From assembly GCF_963677715.1 (NCBI RefSeq), contig NZ_OY782495.1, positions 806,001 to 870,000 on the forward strand: DNA of 64,000 nt, read 5' to 3'. The position numbers and the translations under genes were made by a program. The DNA is from an uncultured Bacteroides sp. Its GTDB lineage: Bacteria > Bacteroidota > Bacteroidia > Bacteroidales > Bacteroidaceae. Numbering within the stretch: the first letter of the stretch is position 1; the number at the start of each line of letters is the position of its first letter. Positions 42,466 to 51,809 of the stretch are shown one piece after another. The notes beneath the pieces were generated by a model that was not told the DNA's origin, made no database searches, and saw only the letters and a program-made list of their open reading frames with translations.

Positions 42466-44186
42466 AAAAATACTGGCAAATACTGAAGAACTACAAGGTA
42501 AGTCTGCTGATTTGCCCTTTTCTGGTTCTGGTGTCTGTGCTGTGCGAAACCATACAACCCATGTTTATGGCGAACATTATAGACAACGGAGTGATGCAGC
42601 GCAACTTATCCGTAATTACGCAAGTGGGCGGCTATATGATTCTGGTGTCTATCGTGGGACTGGTTTTTAGTATTACCAACGTTTATGTTTCTTCACGTGC
42701 ATCCGTCGGATTCGCCACGGATCTGCGTGCCGATTTATTCGATAAAATTCAGCAACTGTCTTTCTTTGACATCGACCGTTTTAGCTCCGGCTCCCTCATT
42801 ACGAGATTAACCAGTGACATTAACCGCATTCAGCAGGTTATTCTCATGTCTATGCGCCTGATGTTGCGTTCGCCGCTGATGCTTGTAATGGCTGTGTTTT
42901 TCGTGATACGTATCAATCTCCATCTGGCATTTATCTTACTGGCTGCCATCCCTATACTGGGCATCGGTGTATTTTTGATTCTCCGCAAGGGGTTTCCTTA
43001 TTTTCTCAAAGTGCAGCAAAAAGTAGATCACCTGAACGAAGTGGTAAGAGAGAATCTAATCAATATCCGCGTGGTGAAATCATTTGTTCGCGAAGATTTT
43101 GAAACAAAAAAGTTTATCCGGAGCAGTGAAGATTTGCGTGATATGGTGATTCGTGCATCCAATATTATTGTTGCCATCTTCCCGTTGATGCAGCTGGTGA
43201 TGAACCTTTCCATCATTGCCATCTTGTGGATGGGCGGACATAAAGTGATGCTGGGCGAGCTAAAGGTGGGTGAACTGATTTCGTTTGTCAACTACCTGGC
43301 ACAAGTGTTGATGTCACTGCTGTTGCTATCTATGATTATCATGCTGTTTGCCCGTGCATCGGCCTCGTCCGGACGCATTCTGGAAGTACTCAACACACAA
43401 CCCTCACTGGGCAACACGCCCGAAGGAGTACTAAGTACCCGCCAGATAGAAAGAGGAGAGATTCTTTTTGAAGGAGTAAGTTTCCGCTACGACGGAGGAG
43501 AAACAGATGTGCTGCGAAACATCAGCTTCCATATAGAACCGGGAGAAACGGTTGCCGTAGTAGGTGCCACCGGATCGGCCAAGAGCTCGCTCGTACAACT
43601 TATCCCTCGTTTATACGATGCTACCTCCGGAGAAATCCGGATTGACAACATCCCTATAAAGGAATATAACCTGGATGAATTACATGCCCGCATCGGCATG
43701 GTTTTGCAGAATAACGAACTGTTTTCGGGAACAATAGCCGACAACCTGCGCTGGGGAAAACCCGATGCAACCATGGAAGAGATAGAAGCAGCGGCACGAG
43801 TGGCCGAGGCGCATAATTTTATTCTCACTTTCACCAACAGATACGACACACTGCTTGGACGGGGAGGCATCAACTTGTCCGGAGGGCAGAAACAGCGTAT
43901 CTGCATTGCCCGTGCCTTGCTTCGCAAACCGAAGATTCTGATTCTGGACGATAGCACCAGTGCCGTAGATTCGGAGACGGAACTCTCGATACGAAACAGC
44001 CTGAATGCTTGGCTTAACGACACAACGGTACTCATCATCACACAACGTATCCACACGATGCAATCGGCCAACAGGGTAATTGTGCTCGATGATGGCGAAG
44101 TAGAATCTATCGGAACTCCCGAAGAGCTGCTTAGTCGTTCTAAAGTATATCAGGAAATTTATAACTCACAACAAATAGTAGTCTGA
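42462..44186 (+). CDS. ABC exporter half-transporter with degenerate nucleotide-binding site
   Basis: 574 aa from ATG 42462, which overlaps the upstream stop; a longer in-frame start at 42429 lies inside the metallophosphoesterase gene. Six TM helices (residues about 15-310), then a nucleotide-binding domain. Walker A reads GATGSAKSS, with Ala373 where Gly is usual. The signature LSGGQKQR is normal. Walker B is LILDDSTSAVD, with Asp497 in place of the catalytic Glu. It pairs with the next gene to form a heterodimer of the TM287/288 or BmrCD kind, this half carrying the degenerate site. Substrate unknown. Confidence 0.9.
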   Translation: MKKYWQILKNYKVSLLICPFLVLVSVLCETIQPMFMANIIDNGVMQRNLSVITQVGGYMILVSIVGLVFSITNVYVSSRASVGFATDLRADLFDKIQQLSFFDIDRFSSGSLITRLTSDINRIQQVILMSMRLMLRSPLMLVMAVFFVIRINLHLAFILLAAIPILGIGVFLILRKGFPYFLKVQQKVDHLNEVVRENLINIRVVKSFVREDFETKKFIRSSEDLRDMVIRASNIIVAIFPLMQLVMNLSIIAILWMGGHKVMLGELKVGELISFVNYLAQVLMSLLLLSMIIMLFARASASSGRILEVLNTQPSLGNTPEGVLSTRQIERGEILFEGVSFRYDGGETDVLRNISFHIEPGETVAVVGATGSAKSSLVQLIPRLYDATSGEIRIDNIPIKEYNLDELHARIGMVLQNNELFSGTIADNLRWGKPDATMEEIEAAARVAEAHNFILTFTNRYDTLLGRGGINLSGGQKQRICIARALLRKPKILILDDSTSAVDSETELSIRNSLNAWLNDTTVLIITQRIHTMQSANRVIVLDDGEVESIGTPEELLSRSKVYQEIYNSQQIVV

Positions 44187-44188
44187 TC

Positions 44189-45955
44189 ATGGCATCCGGA
44201 GATCATTTAAAAGACGGCGGCAAACCTAAAGCGGGAAAGAAAACTTTTCTGCGCCTAGTTTCGTACGTGGCGTGCAACCGGTGCTTGCTGATTTTAATCG
44301 GCATACTGATCATCATCAGCATTGTCGCTAATCTGGCAGGGTCGTATATGCTTCGACCCATCATCAATGACTACATCATCCCCGGAGATTTCTCCGGACT
44401 GATACGTATCTTGTTGTTTTTGGCAGTGATCTACCTTACGGGAGTTGCAGCAACATTTACCCAATATGTTCTACTGAATAAAGTCGGGCAGCGCACGGTA
44501 GCCCGCATGCGTCTGGATCTTTTCCGAAAGATGGAACATTTACCCATCAAGTACTTCGACACACATCAGCACGGCGATTTAATGAGCCGGTATACCAACG
44601 ACATCGACCGTATCAGTGATGCACTGACGGATAGTCTTTCGGACATGCTATCGGGTGCACTCACGCTAATCGGCATTTTCTGCCTGATGCTGTTTATCAG
44701 TCCGATGCTGACACTGGTTACGCTGATCACCGTGCCGCTTATGTTTCTTAGTGCCAAAGGTATTGTAAAGCGAAGCCGAAAATATTTTAAATCGCAGCAG
44801 GAGTCGTTGGGAACAATGAACGGGTACATTGAAGAGATGATCAGCGGACAGAAAGTGATTAAAGTCTTCGGCCATGAACGCAAGGTGGAAAACGACTTCG
44901 ACGGATTGAACCGGAGTCTGAAAGAGAAATCTCAGAAAGCACAGTTCTATTCGGGACTGATGATGCCTGTGATGCAGAATCTGAGTACACTAAACTACGT
45001 TATTATTACCATTGTGGGAGCTTTACTGGCTATTCTTCGCGGGTTCGATGTAGGCGGACTGGCTGCCTTCTTACAATATTCGCGGCAATTCGGACGACCT
45101 ATCAATGAGTTGGCCAGTTTATATAACAGCATTCAGGCCGCTATTGCGGGAGCGGAACGCATCTTCGAGATTATAGATGAATCTCCTGAAAAGGTTGATA
45201 GTGAAGATGCGATCACACTGCAAGAGGTAAAGGGAGATGTGGATATGGAGGATGTTTATTTCGGGTATAAAAAGGATAAAACAATTCTGAAAGGAGTTTC
45301 GCTTCACGCTCCTGCGGGACACAAAATAGCACTAGTGGGGGCCACAGGTGCCGGAAAAACAACCATTCTGAATATGCTGCCCCGCTTCTTCGATATTCAG
45401 TCGGGAAAGATTACGATAGACAATCATTCTATCAACGACATAAAGCGGGAAAAGCTTCGTCAATCAATGGCTATCGTATTGCAGGACACTCACTTATTTA
45501 CAGATACGGTACGCGAAAACATCCGCTTCGGTCGGCTGGATGCTACGGATGAGGAAGTAGTAGAGGCTGCCCGACTAACGGCGGCGCACTCTTTCATCAA
45601 GCGGCTTCCGCAGGGATACGACACACTGCTGGAAAATGACGGAGCTAACCTGAGTCAAGGACAACGACAGCTTCTGAATATCGCTCGTGCAGCAGTGGCA
45701 GATCCGGCCATATTATTACTGGATGAAGCAACGAGCAATATTGATACCCGTAGCGAAATTCTTATTCAGAAAGGTCTCGACCAACTGATGCAGGGACGCA
45801 CCAGCCTCATCATTGCCCACCGACTCTCAACCATTCAAAATGCAGATACCATTCTGGTACTCGAACACGGGCAGATTGTGGAACAGGGTAGTCATCAGGA
45901 GCTGCTGGATATGAAGGGTAAGTATTATTCGCTAAACAAGGAGCAATTCAAATAA
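44189..45955 (+). CDS. ABC exporter half-transporter, catalytically canonical partner
   Basis: 588 aa. Six TM helices (about 25-320) and a nucleotide-binding domain with normal Walker A (GATGAGKTT), variant signature LSQGQRQ and Walker B LLLDEATSNID with the catalytic Glu. The LSQGQ signature and intact Glu complement the preceding half-transporter, as in heterodimeric exporters with one active site. ATG lies 2 bp after the upstream stop. Likely exports lipids or drugs. Confidence 0.9.
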   Translation: MASGDHLKDGGKPKAGKKTFLRLVSYVACNRCLLILIGILIIISIVANLAGSYMLRPIINDYIIPGDFSGLIRILLFLAVIYLTGVAATFTQYVLLNKVGQRTVARMRLDLFRKMEHLPIKYFDTHQHGDLMSRYTNDIDRISDALTDSLSDMLSGALTLIGIFCLMLFISPMLTLVTLITVPLMFLSAKGIVKRSRKYFKSQQESLGTMNGYIEEMISGQKVIKVFGHERKVENDFDGLNRSLKEKSQKAQFYSGLMMPVMQNLSTLNYVIITIVGALLAILRGFDVGGLAAFLQYSRQFGRPINELASLYNSIQAAIAGAERIFEIIDESPEKVDSEDAITLQEVKGDVDMEDVYFGYKKDKTILKGVSLHAPAGHKIALVGATGAGKTTILNMLPRFFDIQSGKITIDNHSINDIKREKLRQSMAIVLQDTHLFTDTVRENIRFGRLDATDEEVVEAARLTAAHSFIKRLPQGYDTLLENDGANLSQGQRQLLNIARAAVADPAILLLDEATSNIDTRSEILIQKGLDQLMQGRTSLIIAHRLSTIQNADTILVLEHGQIVEQGSHQELLDMKGKYYSLNKEQFK

Positions 45956-45981
45956 GATTCATTCTTGCGAAGTTATGAATC
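45956..45981. terminator. Hairpin between convergent genes
   Basis: GATTCAT pairs with ATGAATC across a 12-nt loop, between the ABC operon (+) and sbcC (-). Confidence 0.5.
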
Positions 45982-45986
45982 GTTCC

Positions 45987-48900
45987 TTATATTGAGTTTA
46001 CTTCAATAACACTCTTCCCGTTCACCGCTTTATGCACTTGCACTTGCACGGCTATCCGTTCACTCATCTCCTGTACATGCGATATTACGCCAATCTTACG
46101 TCCCTGCATCTGTAACATTTCCAGCGCTTCCATAGCAGTACGCAGGCTGTCGGCATCGAGTGAGCCGAAACCTTCGTCTATAAACAACGACTCTACTTGC
46201 AGGTTGTTACTTGATAAGGAGGATAAGCCCAGTGCCAGTGCCAACGAAATAAGGAACGATTCGCCACCCGAAAGCGAATAAACCGTACGCACCTCGTCGC
46301 ACATGTCGCCATCAACCACTTGCAATGCAAGAGTTCCGGGCACTTGCTGCAATTTGTAGCGGCGAGACAGGTAAGACAGATGTTTGTTGGCATGCAACAA
46401 CAGCAGGTTGAGCGTATAACTCTGAGCAATGACTTTAAACTTCGTTCCGTCTGCACTACCTATCAGCCTGTTCAGCTTTTCCCAACGCACAGCTACCTCT
46501 TGTTTCTCCTTCAGCTCCTTTTCAATGCTTTGCAAGCGAATACGATTTTGCTCCTGCTGAAAAAGTTTTGCTTCAAGCATAGAGAGCTTTCGGTCGTTTT
46601 CTTCATTCATCGCTTGCCGGGCAGCAATCGTTTCCGGCAGGTTATCGGGTAACTCAATAAGTGATTTTTTCTCCGTCAGCTCCTGAATTGTAACATTCAG
46701 TTGCCGCATCTCACCTTGCAAACCCGAAATACGAGTACGGCAAAAGTCTACTTCTTTGCGATCGGCATCTAACAAGGCGTTTAGTTCAATATCCTTACGG
46801 CGAACAGCCGCTTCAGCCTCCTCTATCGTTTTGCCTCGCAGCAATGCTCCTCGCTCTGTACGGTAGCGTTGCAACTCTTCGCTTACCGCTGCGAACCGCT
46901 TTTGCTCCTTTTCTTCGGACGCTAACAGAAGGTTTAGTTTCTCTTTTGCTGCCTCAACTTCTTGCTGTAACAAATAACAGGCTGATATGGTGCTACGTAA
47001 AGCCTCGCAAGAGTTACGCAAACGTTTCGCTTTTTCGTCTTGCTGTTGCCACTCCTCATAGAGTTGCTGGTATTTTTGTAGTTTTTCCGAAAGCTCGTGA
47101 AGATGTAGCCTTACGCTCTCCAATTGTTCATCAAAGAATTGGAGCAATCGATTGGTTTCTTGTTCCCGTGCAGCAAGTCGAATAGAGAAATCATTCACTC
47201 CCCGACCCTTCTCAAAGACTTCAAATTCAGCACTCTGCCGCAATTCATCTTCTTCCTTTTCCGTGGATAAACCAAAACTCTGTTCTTGCAAGATTGAAAA
47301 AGTCTGATTACGTTCAATCAAAGCTTCTTTCAGCAGCCCAAAGCCCTCGGGCAACAAATCTTCTCCGCTTGCCAATAACTCAGATAAACTTTTTTCCTGC
47401 TCCTGCCGTGCAGTAAATTGCACAGAAAGCCTCTGCTCTTCCTGTTGCAAATGATCGAGCTCACTCTTCAGCGAAATAGTGCGATTGTTCAATTGCTGTA
47501 ATTCTTTTGAAGCGACCAGATATTCTTGCTCTATGTCCCGATAAATGGTGTCGGCCACTTCGCCGTGCCCACCGTAAGGATGTTCTTTGCTTCCGCAAAC
47601 TGGACAGGCTTCTCCCGCAAGAAGTCTGCCGCGCAACTCCTCCACACTTTGATTCATGGCAGTGCGTGCATTATCATAAACCCGTTGCAATGTCTTTACC
47701 TGCTCCTCTTTTGAGGTAAACAGCATAGCAAGCGCCCCCGATTCTTTTTCCGATTGCACTCTTTTTGCATGCAATGCAGAGAGTTGAGTCATTAGTTCTT
47801 CCAGCTCCCGAAGCACCTTGTTACGATCCAAAGCTATCTGCCGGGCTTGCTGCAAACGGCTCTGTTCCTGCCCCAGCCTAGCTTGTTCTTTTCCCAACGC
47901 CTCTATGCCAAAGGCATTCAGGCGGGCCAGCAGCTTATCGTTTGCCCGTTGAAGCAACACAAGCAATTCTTCACCTTGAGACAAAAGATCTTCTGCACGC
48001 CGCAATTCTGAGTCTATGTTTTGTGCAACTTCCTTCTCTGGTATTCCAGTAGTAACAATCATCTTTTGCAAATCAGGCGAATGCAATTGTTCCCGATAAG
48101 CTAACATGCGTTTTTCTTTCACAGCCAGTAAAGTTCGGGCTTCTTCAGTCTGTTTGTGCACCGCCTGTAATGATTCACTAGTCTCTTTATAAACATTCTG
48201 TGCCGTTTGTATCTGCACATCCAATGCACGTGCCTTGTTCAGCTCCGGTTGCAGAGCCTCGCATTGCTGCCGGAATGTTTCTATATTCTTTTTGCAAAGC
48301 CCCAATACTGCTTCCAGTTCTTTCAATTTTGCACTCTGCCCCACTTCCTCCAATTGCTTTTTAGCAAACAGTTCCTGCTGAAGGACGAAAGAGCGAAGCG
48401 TGGTAAGCTGCTCATTCAGCGCCGAGAGTTGCTTCACTCCTGCCTCACGAAGCACTGCAAGCTCTCCTTTTTCTTTGACTAATGCATCCAACTCTTCTTG
48501 AGGCAATAATTCGATGAGCCCCACACTATCTTTCACCCTTCTGAAAGCCTCATCCGCCAACTTACTATGTGCATACACTTCACGAGATATGCGGGAATAG
48601 ATCTCTGTTCCCGTCAACTTTTCCAAAAGCTCCGCTTTGGCCGATTCTTTTGATTTAAGAAAAGTAGCAAAATCATTCTGAGCCAGCAACACCGTACGGG
48701 TAAACTGATCATAGGTCAGACCCACCAGCACAGCTAACTGAGCTAACAGTTCTGTCTTAGTGCCCTGCAATTCTTCATCCGTATCTAAATCGATAACCTG
48801 CATCACCTGTGCCTGCAAAGATCCGGTCGATTTACTCCTGGCCCTGCGCACCGACCAGTGAGAACGATAACGACGCCCCGTGGCCGCCAGAAAGTCAACC

Positions 48901-49190
48901 TCGGCAAAGCCCTCCCCCGTACCTCGACGAAGGATGTTTCGCACATCCGATTGATTAATTTGATTCTCACCCACATCCTGCAAATAAAGGTTTTCTCCCG
49001 AGGCGGCAAAACGAGGTGCTTTATCATAAAGCGCCAGACAAAGTGCATCGAGTATGGTAGATTTTCCCGCACCCGTGGGGCCTGATATAGCAAATATGCC
49101 GGCTGAAAGAAGAGGTTCTGCGGTAAAATCAACCTCAAACGTTCCTTCTATGGACGCCAGATTCTTTAATCGTATGGATAGTATTTTCAT
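45987..49190 (-). CDS. sbcC: Exonuclease SbcCD, subunit C (SMC-like ATPase)
   Basis: 1067 aa. Walker A GPTGAGKSTILDALCLALYD lies near the N-terminus. Two very long coiled coils flank a zinc hook CPVCGSKEHPYG. The C-terminal ATPase half has LSGGESFLISLALALGLSSL and LFIDEGFGSLD. With SbcD it cleaves DNA hairpins and protein-blocked ends during repair. Starts 19 bp after sbcD, same operon. Confidence 0.95.
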   Translation of the reverse strand: MKILSIRLKNLASIEGTFEVDFTAEPLLSAGIFAISGPTGAGKSTILDALCLALYDKAPRFAASGENLYLQDVGENQINQSDVRNILRRGTGEGFAEVDFLAATGRRYRSHWSVRRARSKSTGSLQAQVMQVIDLDTDEELQGTKTELLAQLAVLVGLTYDQFTRTVLLAQNDFATFLKSKESAKAELLEKLTGTEIYSRISREVYAHSKLADEAFRRVKDSVGLIELLPQEELDALVKEKGELAVLREAGVKQLSALNEQLTTLRSFVLQQELFAKKQLEEVGQSAKLKELEAVLGLCKKNIETFRQQCEALQPELNKARALDVQIQTAQNVYKETSESLQAVHKQTEEARTLLAVKEKRMLAYREQLHSPDLQKMIVTTGIPEKEVAQNIDSELRRAEDLLSQGEELLVLLQRANDKLLARLNAFGIEALGKEQARLGQEQSRLQQARQIALDRNKVLRELEELMTQLSALHAKRVQSEKESGALAMLFTSKEEQVKTLQRVYDNARTAMNQSVEELRGRLLAGEACPVCGSKEHPYGGHGEVADTIYRDIEQEYLVASKELQQLNNRTISLKSELDHLQQEEQRLSVQFTARQEQEKSLSELLASGEDLLPEGFGLLKEALIERNQTFSILQEQSFGLSTEKEEDELRQSAEFEVFEKGRGVNDFSIRLAAREQETNRLLQFFDEQLESVRLHLHELSEKLQKYQQLYEEWQQQDEKAKRLRNSCEALRSTISACYLLQQEVEAAKEKLNLLLASEEKEQKRFAAVSEELQRYRTERGALLRGKTIEEAEAAVRRKDIELNALLDADRKEVDFCRTRISGLQGEMRQLNVTIQELTEKKSLIELPDNLPETIAARQAMNEENDRKLSMLEAKLFQQEQNRIRLQSIEKELKEKQEVAVRWEKLNRLIGSADGTKFKVIAQSYTLNLLLLHANKHLSYLSRRYKLQQVPGTLALQVVDGDMCDEVRTVYSLSGGESFLISLALALGLSSLSSNNLQVESLFIDEGFGSLDADSLRTAMEALEMLQMQGRKIGVISHVQEMSERIAVQVQVHKAVNGKSVIEVNSI

Positions 49191-49209
49191 GAATTGACAG
49201 TTTCCTTAA

Positions 49210-50454
49210 TTATTGATTATCGCCTACAGACAGAGCCTGGTATGCTTCCTGAAAAAGAGAAATCATCTCATCGGGCATTTCAGCTTGATAGATCTTCTCA
49301 AAAGTCACTTTAACTATCTGTAAAGGGTCCATACCTTCCAAACCCTCTGATTCCATTTTCTCCTCTGCTTTTGAATCGGACTCCTTGCGATAGGTAGAAA
49401 CAATGCGAGCCAGACGCACATGCTTGTCTTGAAGTGCTTCTTCCACTTGGTTGCGGAACATGGGTTCCGGTTCGCTAAGCAACACCTTCACCTCCAGATA
49501 GGGTGCGGAAGAATTATCCTCCCTTTCGGGCAAAGCTCTCAATGCTTCCAAAACTTCTTCAGGCGATACCGGTTCGCCCGTCGGCACACTAAGCAGTGAT
49601 ACCAGCGGAGCATATTCCCGCTTTTCAATGGTTTGAAGCTCACCATCGGCCAACGTTACCATCACCGCACCGTGTTTGTAATTTCGCTCGGCAAACGACA
49701 TCGGCAGCGGACTACCCGCATAACGCACATTCTCCCTGCCGGATACGCGTTGCGCCTTATGAATATGCCCCAAGGCCGTATAAGCAATTCTCTCGTCAAA
49801 AGCCTCGGGAGACACGCATTCCAATCCGCCGATAATGGTTCTTTCACTGTAATCCCATTCGGCTATCTCCGAACCTGTGGCTTGCAGATGCCCGATGGCC
49901 ACCACAGCCTGTTTCACGCTTTTTCGCAACAATACGTGTTGCAAAAGTTGCTTATAGAACTCTTTAACTCCCGCAGCATAAGGATTTCCATCACTTTCTG
50001 TCAAAGGATAATCTCCCTGCCGAAGAAAAGGTACTGCCATGCACAATGCCTCTACTTCGCCGACCGCATTCTTCAGTTCCACAATCAGATCATCATACAC
50101 CGGCACACCCTCCTGCTTAGGCACAATACCCTTTATCTCCGTGCGCATTTCCTGCAACAGCGGCAGAGGTGCTTCCAAGCGTGCGGCCGAATCATGGTTT
50201 CCGGCAACAACAACCAATTGCAACAAAGGATTTTCTGTTGTTACACGACTCACAAACCGATAGAACATCCGTTGAGAAGCCGCCGAAGGATTAGAGACAT
50301 CGAACACATCGCCTGCAATAATCAATACATCAATGCTATTCCGTTTCAGTTCACCAGCAAGCCAATCGAGAAAATGCTGATGCTCCTCCGTGCGATCAAA
50401 CCCAAAGAAGCTCTGTCCCAAATGCCAGTCGGCAGTATGCAGTATGCGGATCAT
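49210..50454 (-). CDS. sbcD: Exonuclease SbcCD, subunit D (nuclease)
   Basis: 414 aa. Mre11-type metallophosphoesterase: ILHTADWHLGQSFFG, IIAGDVFDVSNPS, VVAGNHDSAAR, AIGHLQATG and ALGHIHKAQRV provide the five metal-ligand motifs. A C-terminal capping/coiled region follows. First gene of the sbcDC operon. Confidence 0.95.
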   Translation of the reverse strand: MIRILHTADWHLGQSFFGFDRTEEHQHFLDWLAGELKRNSIDVLIIAGDVFDVSNPSAASQRMFYRFVSRVTTENPLLQLVVVAGNHDSAARLEAPLPLLQEMRTEIKGIVPKQEGVPVYDDLIVELKNAVGEVEALCMAVPFLRQGDYPLTESDGNPYAAGVKEFYKQLLQHVLLRKSVKQAVVAIGHLQATGSEIAEWDYSERTIIGGLECVSPEAFDERIAYTALGHIHKAQRVSGRENVRYAGSPLPMSFAERNYKHGAVMVTLADGELQTIEKREYAPLVSLLSVPTGEPVSPEEVLEALRALPEREDNSSAPYLEVKVLLSEPEPMFRNQVEEALQDKHVRLARIVSTYRKESDSKAEEKMESEGLEGMDPLQIVKVTFEKIYQAEMPDEMISLFQEAYQALSVGDNQ

Positions 50455-50540
50455 ATTTATAAGATTTTGTATTTTCTATGTTACAAAAATAGTTCAATAA
50501 ATAAGAAAGGCAACAAAACCCATCGGTTTTAAATGCAAAA

Positions 50541-50574
50541 AAGGCCGGCAACCTTTTATTCGGTTGCCGACCTT
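50541..50574 (-). terminator. Terminator of the perR-rubrerythrin operon
   Basis: AAGGCCGGCAACC pairs with GGTTGCCGACCTT (one mismatch), followed on minus by TTTTTTGC. Confidence 0.8.
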
Positions 50575-50602
50575 CTGTTTTTTTCGTGCTTCTCAGCAAA
50601 GA

Positions 50603-51163
50603 TTACTTGCCGAAGTATCTGTTATACAGTCCTTCAAAACCCTTACCGTGACGAGCTTCGTCTTTACACATTTCGTGTACAGTGTCATGGATAGCATCTA
50701 AATTCAATGCTTTGGCACGGGTAGCAATACGTTTTTTGTCTTCGCAAGCACCTTTCTCAGCATCTTTGCGCTTCTGCAGGTTTGTTTTGGTATCCCAAAC
50801 ACAGTCGCCAAGCAATTCTGCAAAACGAGAAGCGTGTTCAGCTTCTTCCCATGCATAACGTTTGAAAGCTTCGGCAACTTCAGGATAACCTTCACGATCG
50901 GCCTGACGGCTCATGGCTAGGTACATACCCACTTCCGTGCATTCAGCTGTGAAGTGATTGTTCAGATCCTTAATCATTTCGTCGTCGCAACCTTTAGCTA
51001 CACCAAGAACGTGTTCGTCAGCAAAAGCCAACGGACCGCCTGCTTCGGGAGTCTCTATGATTTCTACAAATTTGCTTGCCGGAGCTTTGCAAAGAGGACA
51101 TTTTTCGGGAGGCGTATCACCTTCGTGAACATAACCACAAACAGTACATCTAAATTTCTTCAT
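50603..51163 (-). CDS. Rubrerythrin-family NADH peroxidase (rubredoxin domain first)
   Basis: 186 aa. Residues 1-35 form a rubredoxin-like iron site: [10 protein letters not shown] and [11 protein letters not shown]. Residues about 60-186 form a four-helix diiron domain, with glutamates in [24 protein letters not shown] and [12 protein letters not shown]. The reversed order (rubredoxin first) defines reverse rubrerythrins, which reduce hydrogen peroxide to water in anaerobes. It lies 16 bp after a PerR-type regulator gene, which probably controls it. Confidence 0.92.
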   Translation of the reverse strand: MKKFRCTVCGYVHEGDTPPEKCPLCKAPASKFVEIIETPEAGGPLAFADEHVLGVAKGCDDEMIKDLNNHFTAECTEVGMYLAMSRQADREGYPEVAEAFKRYAWEEAEHASRFAELLGDCVWDTKTNLQKRKDAEKGACEDKKRIATRAKALNLDAIHDTVHEMCKDEARHGKGFEGLYNRYFGK

Positions 51164-51179
51164 TTTCTCAAAATTTTAA

Positions 51180-51596
51180 TTAGTCATTATGATTTAAACA
51201 GTTCTTACAGAACCCTTTATAGTAGTAGTGTATTTCAGTAATCTCATGTCCATTCACTTCCTGTGGCATTACATCTTTAGCAGATTCTTGAAAGAAAAAA
51301 TCATATATACTCCCGCATTTCTTACACAAAAAATGAGAGTGAGGGGTTGCATCGCCGTCAAAACAAACACGTCGTTCATCGATAGTCAGCATCTGCGCCG
51401 CATCCTGATCGGCAAAAAGCTTCAATGTATTGTAAACCGTCGTTTTAGATAACGTAGGTATATATAAAGAAATAGCAGCATGTATCTCATCCACCGACGG
51501 ATGAGTTTTGTGGTCTAACAAATATTGCATAATAGCTATTCGCTGTACAGACGGTTTTATTTGATGCTTTAGTAAATGTTCGGTTACATTAATCAT
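51180..51596 (-). CDS. Fur-family peroxide regulator (PerR-like)
   Basis: 138 aa. The winged helix is at about residues 10-75 (HPSVDEIHAAISLYIPTLSKTTVYNTLKLF), followed by HSHFLCKKCGSIYDF and, near the end, CKNC, giving the structural Cys4 zinc site. Location upstream of a peroxidase gene favours PerR over Fur. A palindromic box just upstream of its own start suggests autoregulation. First gene of the operon. Confidence 0.88.
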   Translation of the reverse strand: MINVTEHLLKHQIKPSVQRIAIMQYLLDHKTHPSVDEIHAAISLYIPTLSKTTVYNTLKLFADQDAAQMLTIDERRVCFDGDATPHSHFLCKKCGSIYDFFFQESAKDVMPQEVNGHEITEIHYYYKGFCKNCLNHND

Positions 51597-51606
51597 TTCA
51601 CAAAAT

Positions 51607-51619
51607 TGTAATCATTACA
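51607..51619. promoter_or_regulatory. PerR-type box
   Basis: TGTAATCATTACA is a perfect 6-1-6 palindrome, close to PerR/Fur boxes (TTATAATnATTATAA). It lies 11-23 bp upstream of the perR-like start, between the -7 element and the ATG. Confidence 0.65.
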
Positions 51620-51634
51620 TTTTATTTCTTTGGG

Positions 51635-51642
51635 CAAAGGTA
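51635..51642 (-). promoter_or_regulatory. -7 element of the perR operon (TACCTTTG on minus)
   Basis: CAAAGGTA on plus reads TACCTTTG on minus, matching TAnnTTTG, 38 bp before the regulator start and just upstream of the PerR-type box. Confidence 0.55.
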
Positions 51643-51809
51643 ATAAACGAGTTGTATTCACCAAATAGTTTCGGAAATTATTTGCCATCAAAAAAACGTT
51701 GTAGCTATGTATTTGAGCATTTTTCAGAGTATATTGAATTATATTTTCTATTTTTGCATAAGATACCATCGGTAAGATGTGAATTAAAACCAAAGTAATA
51801 ACTAAGAAT

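Noticed and set aside
49633..50532. Long plus-strand ORF (299 codons) opposite sbcD
   Set aside because: Shadow of sbcD on the other strand; its translation shows no family pattern, and sbcD motifs are complete.
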